Shown here: piece after piece, positions 36,821 to 50,600 of the stretch
Layout: the number at the start of each line of letters is the position of its first letter
Position numbering within the stretch: the stretch's first letter is position 1
DNA from: Campylorhamphus procurvoides
Taxonomy: Eukaryota > Chordata > Aves > Passeriformes > Dendrocolaptidae
DNA length: 64,000 nucleotides
Direction: 5' to 3'
Assembly: GCA_013396655.1 (NCBI GenBank)
Contig: WBMV01000453.1
Coordinates: 409,387-473,386 of the forward strand
The notes under the pieces: model-generated
Databases searched by the model: none
Told to the model about the DNA's origin: nothing
The model's input: only the letters and a program-made list of their open reading frames with translations
Program-made: the position numbers and the translations under genes

Positions 36821-38635
36821 TGTCTAGTACCTGTACAACTAGGAAAGGGACACTAAGGACCAATTCATCAGCCTTTAAAAATTAGATGCCTTGCCATTAG
36901 GACTACCTCTGAAGGTCGAGGAGCAAACAGCCATTCCAAAGGTAGCACTTCTGTAAATGAGGTCAGCAACAGCCCATGTGAGAAGGCTGAAGTATTTCCT
37001 GTTCAAGTTTGAAGAAGATCTGCTTTGGGTCTAAGAACTTAATCCTGGCTCATTATATTCCCACTTGACCCTGGGAAATATCTCTCTCCTTAAGGAGAGA
37101 AGGGGATCGCCTTTGAAACGCTGGGTGTGATCAGTGTGAGCCAGGTGTAAGGATGGGAGTGCCTCGGTTGTACCTGGTCTGTCAGCTGCTAGGACTTGCC
37201 TCTCTCTTTTGCTGCTCCAGGTTCCTCTGTCTGTTGATTCAGCACAGCTACTTCACATGCACACTTAGTACCTATGCCACAGATTTCATCTCAATATGGA
37301 GTGTAAAATATATATTAATAATATGGCAGTTTATTAATTTATCTCCTTGGCCTTTTAAACAATTAACAGATAGTTAATCTGGTTTGTATATTCTAGACAC
37401 TTTTTCATTCTGAAATATGCACTATTCATTCTCTGTGAGAAGTGCATGTACCCTGTTTGCCTTTACTAAAATAAAATCCAAAGTCTGTTTATAAAGTAAG
37501 ATTAAATCAATTTTCTACTTCACATAAACACAGAGACTCTGTCATCCAAATCCCTTCCTAGTACAGTCGGATGTGGTACATCCCTGCTGTCTTGGCTTAA
37601 GCAGAATTTTTCCTTTTTTTTTTTTAATTTTTTTTTTTCTTGACTTCACATTCTTTAAGATGGTGTTGATTTTATTAGATTTTACTCTATGTTTCTAATG
37701 CAGAGTCCTAACCAAAGTGCCTGTTTCTTTTCCCTCACAGGACTTCATCTGATCTTTAATCTCCCTCAGAAGTAGCTCGTTTCCTCAAAACAAACAGATC
37801 TGACATTTTACAAATATGCTGTCCTAATCCACTAGTTCCCTAACTAATATCAGTTGATGAGCAGAGTTGATTAGCAACCCTGTGTGGAGCCTCTGCCTGT
37901 TTGCAGAGCTGTTGGCTCCTGCCTGAACTAGTGTATAGCACAAACTGACTTAAAGTAAACAGTGTTGCCACAATGAGGAAGGGAAACATGCCTAGATCAA
38001 TTTAACTTGCAAACAATTTTTTTTAAAGATTTTGTAATGTCAAACTGTTTATTTTTTGTGACAAATTACAACAAAAAGCAGAGGGGAAAATCAGATATAA
38101 ATTTAATCTTAGTCTAATGACACAGAAAAGGGAACCTTAGAAAGCTCTGACAATTCTAACAACCCTGGAAAATGCTCAAATCTTATATAATGATGTTATA
38201 TAACAGAGGAGGTAGTAATATCAATGTAGCTTAAAGTTTTAACAGAAGATCATTATTTAAAGCCTAGCAAATATTCATAGGTTCCTCTTCATTAATTTAA
38301 GCTATGCCATACATTTTAATACCAATTTAAAAAAAGATTGATATATGCTTTTTTACTCCTACAGTTCAAAAGCCCTTTTCATTTGATTCAGAAATAATAG
38401 CTCACATATATATTCATAGGTGGGTGAATGCATGCCCATGTGTATACCTGCTGTTTTTTTGATAACAGGATAATTTAGGGTCAAGTATGTAAATTAAAAA
38501 AATAAAAAAAAAACAAAAAACACTTCTGACACCATAGGCTCAAGAAAAACAACATCAGTTTTGGAAGTAAGAAATATCAAAAATTTACTATTCCAGCATC
38601 ACATTATGATATGTTGCTTCAATTTATAATAATTT
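36821..38635. other. AT-rich spacer
   Basis: No gene or clear repeat seen; a T-rich patch lies at 37612-37640 and A-rich patches near 38493-38520. The part at 36880-37300 is GC-richer than average, but I could not assign it. Confidence 0.4.
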
Positions 38636-38770
38636 ACAGCATCACTACATATTCTAAGTTGGAAGGTACACACAAGGATGAGTCCAACTCTTAAGTCAAT
38701 GGGACATACAGGGATCAAATCCATAACCTCGGTGTTAGTAGTACCATGCTCTAACCAACTGACCTTATGT
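38636..38770 (-). mobile_element. tRNA-Ile-like SINE with CR1 tail (TguSINE1-like)
   Basis: On the minus strand the head reads GTCAGTTGGTTAGAGCATGG (A box), then ACTAACACCGAGGTTATGG and the B box GGATTTGATCC, in tRNA-Ile order. The tail reads ATCCTTGTGTGTACC-TTCCAACTTAGAATATG, the CR1 3' end. Same family as 22761-22890 but a separate insertion. The B box has T for C in GTTCGA, so it is probably inactive. Confidence 0.82.
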
Positions 38771-39727
38771 CAGGGTATGTTGTAAATAGATTATCTTATG
38801 GGTGATATACCATAAAGTGCAGTAACAATAAATGCAGACAATATTGATTTACATAAAACTCTGAATACTGAGATTCATGTAGAAGAGGAAGTCAAGCTTG
38901 AAAACAGTTCTTTGCATTTGGGAAAAAAAATTGTTTACAGAAATAATACTTTACATACACTTCATTGGCTTACAATAGTACTGCAGAGCAGAAGCCACCA
39001 CAAAGCTTTCTTTAGGGCATGTCTTCTTTGGAAATTGCACAGACTGAATCCAATGAGTTATAACAAATTTAATAATCCCTTGTTCTTGTAGTAGTTTCTG
39101 AGCCATGTCACCTCTCTGTGGCTGAATGTTTGTGTTTCCTGACATTTTCCAGGAAGATAGAAAACTGTTGGGCATTTTCAGGTTTGTCTAGAAAAGTTCA
39201 TTAAACCAGTTACAAGGCAGAAATATTCAAGTTGCTGCATATCTAGTGGACAGAGTAATTTGCAACCCCTAATTTCCCTGATGAAAAGGTCATGCATACT
39301 AACTGTCTGTGGTCTAGAAAGAAATAATCATGTACAATTTGCAGATGAAAAGTGATCTTAAGTCCTGCAATATAATTTTTGCTGACACTTAGATCTTATT
39401 CTAAAGGAACTTAATTATTTAGCTTTATCACAGGTTATTTTGCAGTGTCTTTCTGTTTCAGCTAATAATATTGTATTCTCAAAAAATGTTAAGAAATACT
39501 CACTCAAGCCTGTAAATTGTAGCCATCTTTATATTCCAAAAGATATAAACCACACGCGCCATTTGTATTCCTACATATATTTCTTTCTATTATATTTTGA
39601 ATTTAAAAATACTTTGAATAGCAGTACAAAACCTGCTGTTCTCATTCGGTAGAAGCAATAGTTCAATGTCAATATTTGCAGCAGGATATTTGATAACGTC
39701 CATCAAAGTGCTTGCATCTGACCCAAC
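38771..39727. other. AT-rich spacer
   Basis: Nothing recognised. Frames of about 70-74 codons on both strands look like chance. Confidence 0.4.
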
Positions 39728-40800
39728 TGTTTTGGCTTTGCATGGCTGGGTTTTAGTAGTGAGGGCTACAGGAATGGCTTCTGAAAGTAGCTGATAGAAG
39801 TTTATTCCGTGTCAAGCAGAGCCAAATCCAAATGGCTCCAGGATGGATGCACTGATGGCCAAAGCTGATCTTGTCTGAAATGATAGCACAACTCTGTAAT
39901 ACCATATTTAAGAAGGAAAAAAGTTATTGCGCAGTTATTGCTCTCAGAGAAGAGAGGAGTGAGCATGTGTGAGAGGAAGAGCTCTACAGACACCAAAGTC
40001 AATGGAGAAAGAGGGGCAGAAGGTGCTTGAGGCACTGGGCCTTCCCCTGTGGCCTATGGTGAAGGCCACTGAGTCAGGTTGTCCCCTTGTGGCCCAAGGA
40101 GGTCAACAGAAGTGCAGAGATCCACCTGCAGCCCATAGAGGAGACCCACACCAGAGCAGGTCGATGCCCTAAAGAGGGCTATGAACCTGTCCCTGCCTCA
40201 GTCAGGGACCTGCAAGGCCACAGAGAGAGAAGCCCACGCTGAAGCAGGTTTCCTGGTAAGATTTCTGACCCTGTGGGAGACCCACACTGGAGTAGCCTGT
40301 GCCTTTTGAAGAGACCCACATTGGAACAGTTTGTGGAGAACTGTTGCCCATGAGATAGACTCATGTTGAAAAACATGAAGGACTGTCTCCCATGGAAGGA
40401 ACTCCATGTTAGAGCAGGGAAAGGATTCCTCTTTGTTTCCTGCAGTGCAGGAACAACCTGAGATGAACTAACCGTAACCCCCATTCTCTGTCTCCCCACA
40501 CCTTTGGTAGAGATGGAGGTAAAGCCTGGGAAGGAGAGAGGGGTAGGAGGAAGGATTTTTTAACATTTGTTTTACTTCTCATTCATTATCTGGCTCTGAT
40601 TTTGTTAGTAATAAATTCGACTAACATTCCCAAGTTGAATCTGTTTTGCCTCTGTCAGTAACCACTGAGTGATCTCACCCAGTCCTTATCTCAGCCCATG
40701 AACCCTTTGTTGTATTTTCTCTCCCTTGTCCAGTTGTGGAGGGGAGTGATAGAATAGCTATGGTGGACACCTGGCATCCAGCTAGGGTCAACCAACTACT
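39728..40800 (+). mobile_element. Long LTR (~1.07 kb), avian ERVL-type, plus orientation
   Basis: Begins near TGTTTTGGCTTTGCATGG, then GGGTTTTAGTAGTGAGGGC, followed by ATATTTAAGAAGGAAAAAAG. From about 40115 to 40410 degenerate units of the form GACCCACAC-GGAGCAG recur every 50-60 bp. Then come AACCCCCATTCTCTGTC and a GTAATAAATTCGA polyadenylation-type block, and the end CACCTGGCATCCAGC-TAGGGTCAACC. The 3' block matches the inverted start of the LTR at 31249-31836 (ACCAGGTGCC, GGGCTGACCC), so the two are related. CCAAC flanks 39723-39727 and 40792-40796, but the 3' terminus is uncertain. The frames of 67-106 codons at 39802-40499 come from this repeat. Confidence 0.75.
40115..40410 (+). repeat. 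Degenerate 50-60-bp tandem units inside LTR
   Basis: Units around GAGACCCACACCAGAGCAGG, GAGACCCACACTGGAGTAG and GAGACCCACATTGGAACAG repeat head to tail, with further weaker copies. Such arrays are common in this kind of avian LTR. Confidence 0.7.
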
Positions 40801-41679
40801 CCAGCAAAGAAAGGAGTTTACATCTTTTCCAGTGAATAATATATCACTTGGTGAACTTAATTGGAGAATTTGAGCAGATAGGCACTACTAAATATGAAGA
40901 TGCATATCACATCTGGAAAAGTTACTTGATCTACTTATTAACTAAACTGATAGGTAAGAGTTCTCTCTAGCCTGCTACAGGTAGGGTCAGCTGAAGTGTT
41001 CTCAACCGTGTACCAAATTAATTTTGTCATATCCTGAGCCTGGATCAGAGGGAAAGTTTTAGGGGAAATGGGATGAAAATATGATGACTTGCTTCTCTAG
41101 ACACTCCAAAATACCAGGATGAAAACTCCATTTCCTCAGTGACTAAAGTAAAGGTAATTTTTCATGTTTAATCCACTATATTTTCAATATCTGCACTGGT
41201 TTTATTAGTAATACAAACTCCTGCCTTTCTATGTTTTCAATTCAGTTTCCTAAGTTCTTTTCAATTTTTCTGCGTGCTGTAGATGGGCCACAAAATTAAA
41301 AGGTTTGTGATCATATGCTTTTGTTATTCAATATATTCATAAAAATGAACTTCATGATGATTCACTTTATTGGGTCTGTTGCCTATTATAAACTGAAGTA
41401 GGAATGAACAAATTCAAATTGATCTCTTCTTAATTAACAACCTTCTATAAAATCACAGCAAGATGTGAATACAGAAAATTGGTTGGTAAAATAAAGACTG
41501 TGTTAAAACTGGCAACATTATTAAAGATACTTAAACTAATTGAGATCCTTGAAGCAGTTTAGTTACCTTCCTGTCCATTTGTGAAAAGCAATCTGGCATG
41601 AATTCTGTCATTTGTGGAAACCCTCATCTGAATAAGAGGTCATAAAGAGAGCTAGTGCCTGGAGGTAGATGATATAAAA
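40801..41679. other. AT-rich spacer
   Basis: No gene or repeat family recognised. Confidence 0.45.
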
Positions 41680-41880
41680 TCATAGAATCATAGAATCTGA
41701 AAGGGTTGGAAGGGACCTTGAAGATCATCTAGTCCCAAATCCTGCAGCTATGGGCAGGGACACCTTCCACTACACCAGATTGCTGAAAGTCTTATTCAGT
41801 GTGGCCTTGAACACTGCCAGGGTTGAAGCATCCATAACCACACTGGACAATTTGTACTAGTACCTCACCACCCTATAATC
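41680..41880 (-). mobile_element. CR1 LINE 3' end, minus orientation
   Basis: Starts with two clear end repeats (CATAGAATCATAGAATC), then GGGTTGGAAGGGACCTTGAA, GATCATCTAGTCC, GGGCAGGGACACCTTCCACT and CTTGAACACTGCCAGGG. This is the best-preserved CR1 end in the window; the copy is truncated after about 200 bp. Confidence 0.93.
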
Positions 41881-42550
41881 CTATCCCAGGGTACTTGGAC
41901 TTTAAATAGACAATAAGAAGGTCACAAGCCCCTTATTAAGCACAAAAGTTCTCATTTTTGTTTAATCCTGTCTGAAAAGAAAAGCACACTTAGAAGAAAC
42001 AATTCAGCTGTTTTGTTTATATTACATAGGTCTTTCTATCGTCACCTAGAAAACATAATGCTACCATATTAGAATATAGTCTATTATTTGGCTTTCTGAA
42101 TATCACCTGGTAAATCTGTTCAGTCTTCTGTTTTAACAGGAGTAGAATCATTACTGACATATTGAGGGCATTTGACCACCCAGAATTATATATTTTTAGA
42201 AAGTTTTCCCATCACTAAAACCAAATTTAAAATCTCCCACTGGTAATCACAATGATATCTTCACAAGAGTTTAAACAAACACTTCTTTTAAATATAAACA
42301 CCATGATAGGAAACAACTGAAAAGCTTATCTCACAAATATCCAGGAATATTATATATTAGTGTAAACTTATAATACCTAATATAGCAGTTTGGCTTTTTT
42401 GCCATGTGTGTTTAGAAGGAGAAAATATATGTACTGTCAAGTAAAAGTTGAATGACATGAATACGGACTTCCATTATTATCTCTGGAGAGTTTTCTTTTT
42501 TCACTTTCTGGTTGGCCACTACTTCTGACTTTTTCCATCAGACTCTCCAA

Positions 42551-42582
42551 AGACTGCTGAGCAATTAGACTGCTGAGCAATT
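42551..42582. repeat. Exact 16-bp tandem duplication
   Basis: AGACTGCTGAGCAATT occurs twice back to back with no mismatch. It is non-coding as far as can be seen and probably a recent slippage or repair event. Confidence 0.95.
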
Positions 42583-45483
42583 ACCCTTTGCCTGTGAGGT
42601 TAATTACCAACAATACCCAACTGACCATTAAAGACCTACATAATCAGTATTTGGGTAGATGGGAGACATAAAAAGTAAAAGCTGCTGTACATTATATTAA
42701 AAAAACCAACTAAGTATCCACAATATAAGAGGTTTGAACCATCTCTCATCCAAGGTTGCGGCTTCACAATCACTTAGATCAACACACACACACCAATTTT
42801 AGTTTTAGCTCAAATCAATTTCCCAAATCAGCTCACTCTGCAGCTCACTGTCCACCAAAAGAAGGAAAAAAGCTTGACATCTGAACAGACAGCTGAGTCA
42901 GGAGGAAAGCTTAAGCCTTGAGCCCCAGCACCATTGTGCTGACCACTGGGGAGGGGGGAAGTATTTATTAAACAAATCGGTTGACAAAAATATCTCACCA
43001 TGTACTTACAAGTATTTAAGGATCTAAATTCCCAAGATATATTCTGACTCCATGTCAGAATAAAAGTAAGACATGGACGTTTACTGTCCCTTTCTTTCTG
43101 CAACCTATGTCTTGCTTTCCCTGTACAGGAAATTCCAGATGTGTTTTCGAACAAAGGTAAAACTATGTGGTTTTCAAAAGAAAGTCACAATGCATCCCTG
43201 TCCAATGCTGGATCCAGATGCTTGGAAGACTAGAATGCTAGGCACACTATGGACTAGTTTTGCATCTCAGTATAAATAAAGCTGAAATTTTTCACAAAAC
43301 ATGTTGTATTCTAGCATAAAGAATATTCCAGGAGAGATGTGAAACTTCAGGAAAGATGATACTCTTCAGTTTGTCATTCTGAGAGGAATTAAACCTACTG
43401 AGTTCCTGCATAAAAGGTGATTCTGATCCTGCCTTCTTTAGTTTGGATTCGTTGTTACCATTTACCAATCCCAAAAACCTTTCTTTGCCAAATTGACACA
43501 AATTCAAAATTAATATATTTTTGTGAATTTCTATTATAAAAAGTTCACTCCTAATAGTGTTTGAATTAATCCTTTGCTTAGAAAAATATATATGCAGTCT
43601 GAAAACATTTCTATTCATTTGCTTTAGTATCTGTTTACATTCCCAGATGATGTGTATGCCTGATAGGCTCCTCAGTTTGTTGTGAGTAGTAATACGTTTC
43701 TAGCTCCCCTTTGGTGTGAACCAACTAGATTCTGCAAAGCAAAGACTACATGTGATTCTACAGATTATTCTTCCTGTGGAGTTGTAATGAAAAGCTTTAG
43801 GAGAAGAAAAATTGAATAAAATTTTTATATTTGCTATCCTGTGACTTTTCCAACATTTTCCCAGAAGGAACTCTATTCCCAAATACTCCAAAATGCTTCT
43901 CAGGTTTGTAATACATAGAATCACTTCATTTAATAAAATTTTCACTCTGATATTTATTCAACCATATGGTCTGCACAGACTTTGTCTACTCTCAGGCACT
44001 TAGAACTGAAAAAAAAAAAATCACATCTATAGATAGTGGGGGTCATAGAAACATGACACAGTGCTGGAAAAAACCACAACACTCCATGTTATCTGTTGTA
44101 GAAAAAAACTGTTCCCCACTGGAGAAGTGAACTGTTCTGGACCATTTAGCTTTTGTGCCTTCATGCAGCTGTGAAGTGCCAAGAAGTAAATTCTCAATGT
44201 GGCCTAGTATCTGTTCATTATATAGTTCCATCACATTTTTTGTATGTGTTGTACCTTGGTTTACGTACCTAAGTAGAGAGGTGTTTTGTTTTCTTTTTTT
44301 TTTTGTTACTTTTATGAATGATGATGCAGAGAACATTTCTTCTATTTTGATTTTCTTTTAGGGTTTTGGTTTGCGTTCTGACATAATTTTAAAATTCATT
44401 TTTCTTCCTATTGCTGTTTTTAAATCCCTATTCCTACCTTCTTTTTTTGTGTGTGTTTTCAGTTTCTACACTTTACTTGCTACATTTGATATATCTTTGT
44501 ATTGATTTTTATTGTGCTGAGAATATCAATTTCTTTGTACTTTAATATTTTGCTATACTGACTTTCAGTAGTTTTGTTTCTTTTGGTTTGGTTTGGGTTT
44601 TGTTTGTTTTGTTTTGTTTTGCTTGCTTCTGTTTCTCTTTTGTTAGAAAACTAATTTTTCCAGAAGTATTGTTTTGGCACATATATACTTCATTAAAAGG
44701 TACGTGAAAAGAGATATATCTTTGATTAAGAGACTAATGTCAGTATCTTACTGGGTATTTAAACCAGGAATTTTCATACAGAGGAACAGTAGTATCCTTC
44801 TCCAAAGTGATGTTACATGAATAAATGAATTAATAAGTGGCTTTATATACTGTCATAGGAAGATATATATTATTATGGTAAAAGAAGAGTATTATTATGA
44901 TAGTAGCTGAAGAACTTATTGTGCATTCAAGTCAGATCAGTAGCATGTAACCAATACATTTAGTAATAACAAAAAATAAAATTTTATTTTTCATTATAAA
45001 AGTTATGTGATGCCACTTATTCTGGGTTTTCTAACATTTTAATACAATTTGGATATAATTAAAATTGCTGAGAAATTCTAATTTCTTTTAAAAGTGGGCT
45101 TTGAATAGACATACAAATAGCTTGCCATGGGCTTTCAGAATTGTCATGTGTTTCAGAATCCCTTAACAAGATGGTTAATGCACCTGTGTCTTATTTTTCT
45201 CCTTTCTCTTTTGATTATATACCTTTCAGTTTCCCTTCCAAAACTCAGGACAAAATTTCTTCTTGATGCAGGACCAAATATGGTCTATTTTATGAAGGTA
45301 AATCAGAAGTCAGGTAACAAAGAGGAAATAATATCTGTGAATACACACATTAAAAAAAAAAACAAAAAAAACCAATACCCACATTTCATCTTGTTAGGCT
45401 TTACTTTCGTTGGATTTTGCACAGCTGGGACAGAAACAGATGTGATATTTAAGTAGAGAAGTGCTAAAAAAACACATCACCAA

Positions 45484-45996
45484 AAGCAAGCAATAGTGGT
45501 AGACAGTAGGCTGGAGACTGCTTCAGATCTGAACAGTGTTGGCTTGTACAGGCTGCAGATAATCAATGTGTCCATTTCATTGACATTTCTGGGGAAGACG
45601 GGTGCAGGGGGATAAGGGGGGCATATTCTTCTTTGCACTTTTTTTTGCAGCAGTACAGATGACAGCTAGAAATAAACAGTGTTTTCATGGTTGAAATGTC
45701 TGCTAGGCATGATCATATGCAGGCTCTGCTTCAGTTATCACAACGCTGAGCAAAAGGTTGGGACACAACAACTTGATGAGAGGTAGCTGTAGCCCCACAT
45801 GCTCTTTACTCAGTCAGCTACTCATTGCTAATGCATAGGGTTGATGAGCACTGTTACCAGTAGAGCTTGTATTGAATTCAACCTTAACTCCTGATCTGCC
45901 CCTTCCTAAGACCTTACCCACTTATCCTTTTGTCAATAATTGTAATGTTTATGTGAAATCAATAAAAACCTGTGTGTGTTTTTAAAAAAAAAAAAA
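45484..45996 (+). other. Possible retrocopy or transcript 3' end
   Basis: AATAAA at 45961-45966 is followed 17 bases later by 13 A and then A-rich DNA. This is the spacing of a cleaved and polyadenylated transcript copied back into the genome. The 450 bp upstream are of balanced composition and contain a long CT/CA-rich 3'-UTR-like stretch. I recognise no parent gene and see no open frame. It could instead be an LTR end or a host 3' UTR beside A-rich DNA. Confidence 0.3.
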
Positions 45997-47475
45997 CAAG
46001 AAACAAAAAAAACAAAAAACCTCAAGTCCTGACCTTACTACAGAACTGAGAATTCAACATTCAGCTGAGGATGATAGCACCCACTGTGCAGAGCAACTGG
46101 CCAGCTGGTGAGAAATTTTGGCTGTCATCGCAATGCAGGGAGTCAACATATTTATCAGATACTTGAGATGAAAAAGTGGTAGTTTATGGGGACATTTTTT
46201 TCCCTAAGCCATCTGGTCCTGAGGTGCCTATTACATCTATTATTGAATCATTAAAGTCAATGAGGTGAATAACACGATTAAACTTGTTTACTTGTCATGT
46301 AACAGTCGGTTAACAGTGAAATGCAACTTGTACTTTCTGGTTTACTCTGCGTTTAAAATACATCTCAGCTCCCCTAAGTGATAGCTAAAATTAATGCCAG
46401 ATAAATATCTTTCAATTTGCAGTCTAATTTAAAAGTACATTAATTCTTTTAACTCTGTTCTATATGGGAATATTGTATTGCAGAGACTGCAAAGACTGTT
46501 CCTTATAATTAAAACAATAAAACATAAATAATTGACAGTAAGTACAGATATGTATACTCATAATTTCACTCTACTAATCAGGTATGTGCACATTTATGGA
46601 GATCCTGTACAAAATGCAGTTTGTTCATGCAGAATTGTAGGAAAAGCAAAAAGCTGTAAATCTGATCAATATATAAAAGTCCTATTTGCATAAAAAGGTT
46701 TAAAGCATTTCATTAGATACACTCATAAAAGTGTGAATAAGCAGTTATTGTATTACCATAAATGGATTATACTTCTTTGTACTAAACTGAAATTTAATAA
46801 TACTATAGATTATACTGTTTGAATTAATTATTAAAGCCAGGAAATTTCACAGTAGTTACAGTGGAATTTGGTGGGAAGTTTTCAACAGCAGTAAGTAGTG
46901 TTACTCTATAAATTAGGAACTAAAGATGCCCTTTTATATCTACATTAAGACCTCCTATTGTGATCTGCAAATTTTAAAAAGTGCAATTATTCTTAGGCTT
47001 AATAAGTCTAGAGAATCAAGTTCCTAGACTTCAGTAGGCTTTAAATCAGGGAATTAGTGAATAACATTATATACCAATGTGGATAATTGTTCTTACCAAG
47101 AAAAATATAATTAAATAAGGAAATTGGAAAACCAAGAAACTACATGTATAGACATTGATTTTTTTCAGTCATATCTACATGGTCACCTTCATGTAGCCTT
47201 ATTGCCACTCAGCAACTTCACGCTCCATGCATACAACCACCACACATTACAGTACGTTTTAAAGCAGAAGTATAGTTTAAAATATTGCACTGAAGGGAAT
47301 AGACCTTCCCCTGGCATCTTGTCCTGGTAGCTGATCTCCAATTACCAGTTTATTTAACAGGTGTGCTCTTTCAGGTACCTCACTTTCAAAAAAGTTAAAC
47401 AAAATGACATTATTGAGGGTTCTTTAAACTAACTGATTTGACTTCACCCAGAAGTATACTGGGAATGTTTACAAT

Positions 47476-47600
47476 ATCATAGAATCATAGAATATGCTGA
47501 GTTGTAAGGGACCCGTCAGGATTATCGAGTCCAACTCCCAAATTTCTGCAGGATACAGCAAGAGAGATGCCCCACATACTCTCTGAGGAGCTGGTGGTAA
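47476..47600 (-). mobile_element. CR1 LINE 3' end, minus orientation
   Basis: Two end repeats (ATCATAGAATCATAGAAT) are followed by GAGTTGTAAGGGACCCGTCA and GGATTATCGAGTCCAACTCC, the inverted CR1 3' end. Only about 125 bp remain. Confidence 0.88.
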
Positions 47601-50600
47601 AATACATTTGTCTCCACTTTGCGGCGATTTTAAACCTAAGTTAAGATGGTTCAAATATATATCATTAACTGTTCAAGTACTTTGCTAAATGAAGCTATTA
47701 TGGATCATGATGAAATCACTTACCCACAATATGCATCTAATTAACTCAAATATTTATTTCCAGTGCTAGTCTACTGCGATGGTGTCATCATAGAAGGATG
47801 TTTATGAGTGTTTGAGCCTTTCTATCTAATCACAGTATGCTTTTATTTTAAATATTTACATGTTGAGCTTTTTTGTGTGTGTGATTGTTGTTGTTGCTGT
47901 TATTGTTGTTTTGGGGAGTTTTGTTGATTTTGATTTTTTTAAAAATTCTTCTTTTCTGAGTATGTTACAAAGAAGGACTACAGGTGAGAGAGTGTGTACC
48001 TCAGGATGCATTACAAGTTTTAATAAGAAGCCAGTGTCCTAGACAAAATCCCTCTGCATAGGATTTCATTATTATATTCAAGACTCTAAGTGTAATATTA
48101 TTATTAAATGTATTGTAACCTCAATTATTTTTTTTACTGTCTGTTTCAGCTCTCCATCTAGGGACCAGAGGATTTTTTTATTACATTGTGTTTTTAATCT
48201 TGTTTTGTGTTTTATTGTACTTATTATCTTGATATTATTTGAACACATGTATGATTTTTTCTATGTAGTACCATAGTGAAATGTTAGATTAAAGATAATT
48301 GGCATATTACATTCAATTTATCTATGTGCTCTACATCTTCCACTTTGTTGATTATTCACTAAAAATTACACCACAGTTAAAATACTTTTTTTTAATGAAG
48401 AAAAAACTACAAAATTACTAGAATCAATCCAGAAGTTTAAGTCAGCTGTAGATGAGTGATAGAGGAAGTTTAATAGAATTCCAAAGGGGCTGATAACTTT
48501 TAGGCATATCCCCCTGAAATATCCATCACTTTTTGCTCAGATTTTAGAATGATTGGAATGCTGCCCAAATAAAGTGGGCACAGAAGTACCATTATGACAA
48601 TCTTTTTCAATTTTCCATTTTGAAAGCTAGATAGGAAAGTAATATAAATGAGCTAGAACTGATATCTTTGTAATATAGTGACTGAGTATTAGTTGGAGGA
48701 AGATGACACACCAGAAACTGTCCATTCATAATTTAAAAATATTAAGAAAAAAACCCAAATTAAAAAATCAGGAACCATATCTGTTCTCCTACCACAACAG
48801 GGTTTGCTAAGTTTTAATTATTTTCATATACACTTTCTGAAAGGAAAAGAGGTGTGCAACATCTATTTATTTATTTTTAAATCAAGAAAGTTCCATTTAC
48901 ATTTTAGAGTTTCCCCAGTGAAAAAAAAAAAAAAAAAACCCAGTAAGAAACAGTTGACACAATTTGGCTTACAGTCTTTTAACACACGTATTTTTCCATC
49001 TCCTCCACCTGGCAGCTTGGGAAAGATGCCCAGGTTCTACCAGAATGCTTTGGAACAAAACCAGTCCTTTAGCATACTAGGTGTTGACAGGCCAACCTGG
49101 TTAACACATGGTTCTGCCAGGAAATAAAAAAAAAATAATGTTCTCTGGATAAACTGAATTATATTAGCTTTGAACACATCAGATGATCACTTGAAGAATG
49201 AAGTTGCATTCATAATGTGATACTATCCATACTGTAGAAAAATCTGAGTGATGGAAAAAATAACAGTCATTACTTTATCATCAGGTTCTTAAGGCTTTTT
49301 TGGGAAGAACTAGGGAAGTCAGGTCAGAGAAATAGGTATTTTATGTAGTGTCTGTACTTTTATCTCTATGTTAACCCTAGTAGGTGGATGAATTGCACCC
49401 GGGAACAACATTTATTTCTATTGATTATGAAGGGAACCTATAATGGAAAGCTTTGGGGCAGCAGCATCAGCATTGCTGATGTCTACAACTGGTCAGACAA
49501 TACTTAACATTGTAGACTCATACTCATGACAAATTATAGAATAATATATTATTCTATATAGGCAGCACCCAAACTGATCTGAGTTCCAGCTACAAAGGAA
49601 AATATAATGTGACAATATTCACATCTGTATAAATGATTATGTGAACAACAGAAATTATTCAAATGGTTCAGTGGAGTTAGGGTTGAGGGTTTTTTCCCCC
49701 ATTATTTCCATTATCATTGTTAGTGAACTAGTGTCTCGTGATTTCATTCTCAACTGTCTGGAACTATACAGACTGGATAATTTCTCATATTTCAAGCTGC
49801 TCTTTAGAGGTTTAGTAAAACCTTCAGTTTTTCAGTGAGAAAGTTTATCTTACTAATGAGATTAAGACGGTCTATCTCCTTATTTGTCTATTTCTGTGAC
49901 TTTTTCAGGTAAATAGGGTCTTTAAGCACAGTCATAGGAAACCCCGTTTTTATGCTTTGTTTGGTCAAAATCATATCCAAATATTTGTCAGTGTTGGTAC
50001 TGTTTCAAGCCCACAAAGAATAGTCTTTTATTCAGGTTGATGGTGCACAATGGGGCAGAAAGTACAATGTGACTTGACTGTGTCTCTCTGCTTATATGTT
50101 CTGCATGATTAGAATGTCTTTGGATAACAAAACTGGACCATTTCTTTGCTGTTTATAGAAAGTGATGACATTGCTGCTGTTCCCAGAGAATGATCTAGTC
50201 TTCTGACTTCTCTGGAGCAGAATTAGTTTCTATTTCACTTTTGCTAAAAGAATGTAGAGTTGTATAAAGCTGCCAAATGTAGAGTGGACATAAAATGCTT
50301 CAAAGTTTTTCTGCCTCTCTTTGACATTGGTATAAAGATGTATTCTAAGCAGGATGTAAAAGACATGTAGAATCTGTCTTTGGATGCATTTGAAAGTTGT
50401 TAAAAATATCTTAAAAATCCAATAATTTATGCCCCCAGGAAAATATAAGAATGCTGTCCCATATCACAGCAGCATTCTGCATCTCTGTCTTTTATAGCTC
50501 TTCAGAACAAAGCACTAAACTTTTAAAGACAATCAGCACCATCAACAGCAAATAATGTAATATAGTCATAAATATATTTATGTCTCTGAATTTCTCTGTG

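Larger units (their letters stand above)
41881..47475. other. AT-rich spacer with candidate polyadenylated 3' end
   Basis: Holds an exact 16-bp tandem duplication (42551), T/G-rich low complexity (44567-44640), and a polyadenylation-like end at 45961-45996. Frames of 81-109 codons carry no recognised domain; the 97- and 108-codon minus frames near 43292-44336 are Lys/Asn-rich like AT-rich chance frames. Confidence 0.4.

Noticed and set aside
39802..40499. Several 67-106-codon frames as small proteins
   Set aside because: All are within a long avian-type LTR with degenerate tandem units.
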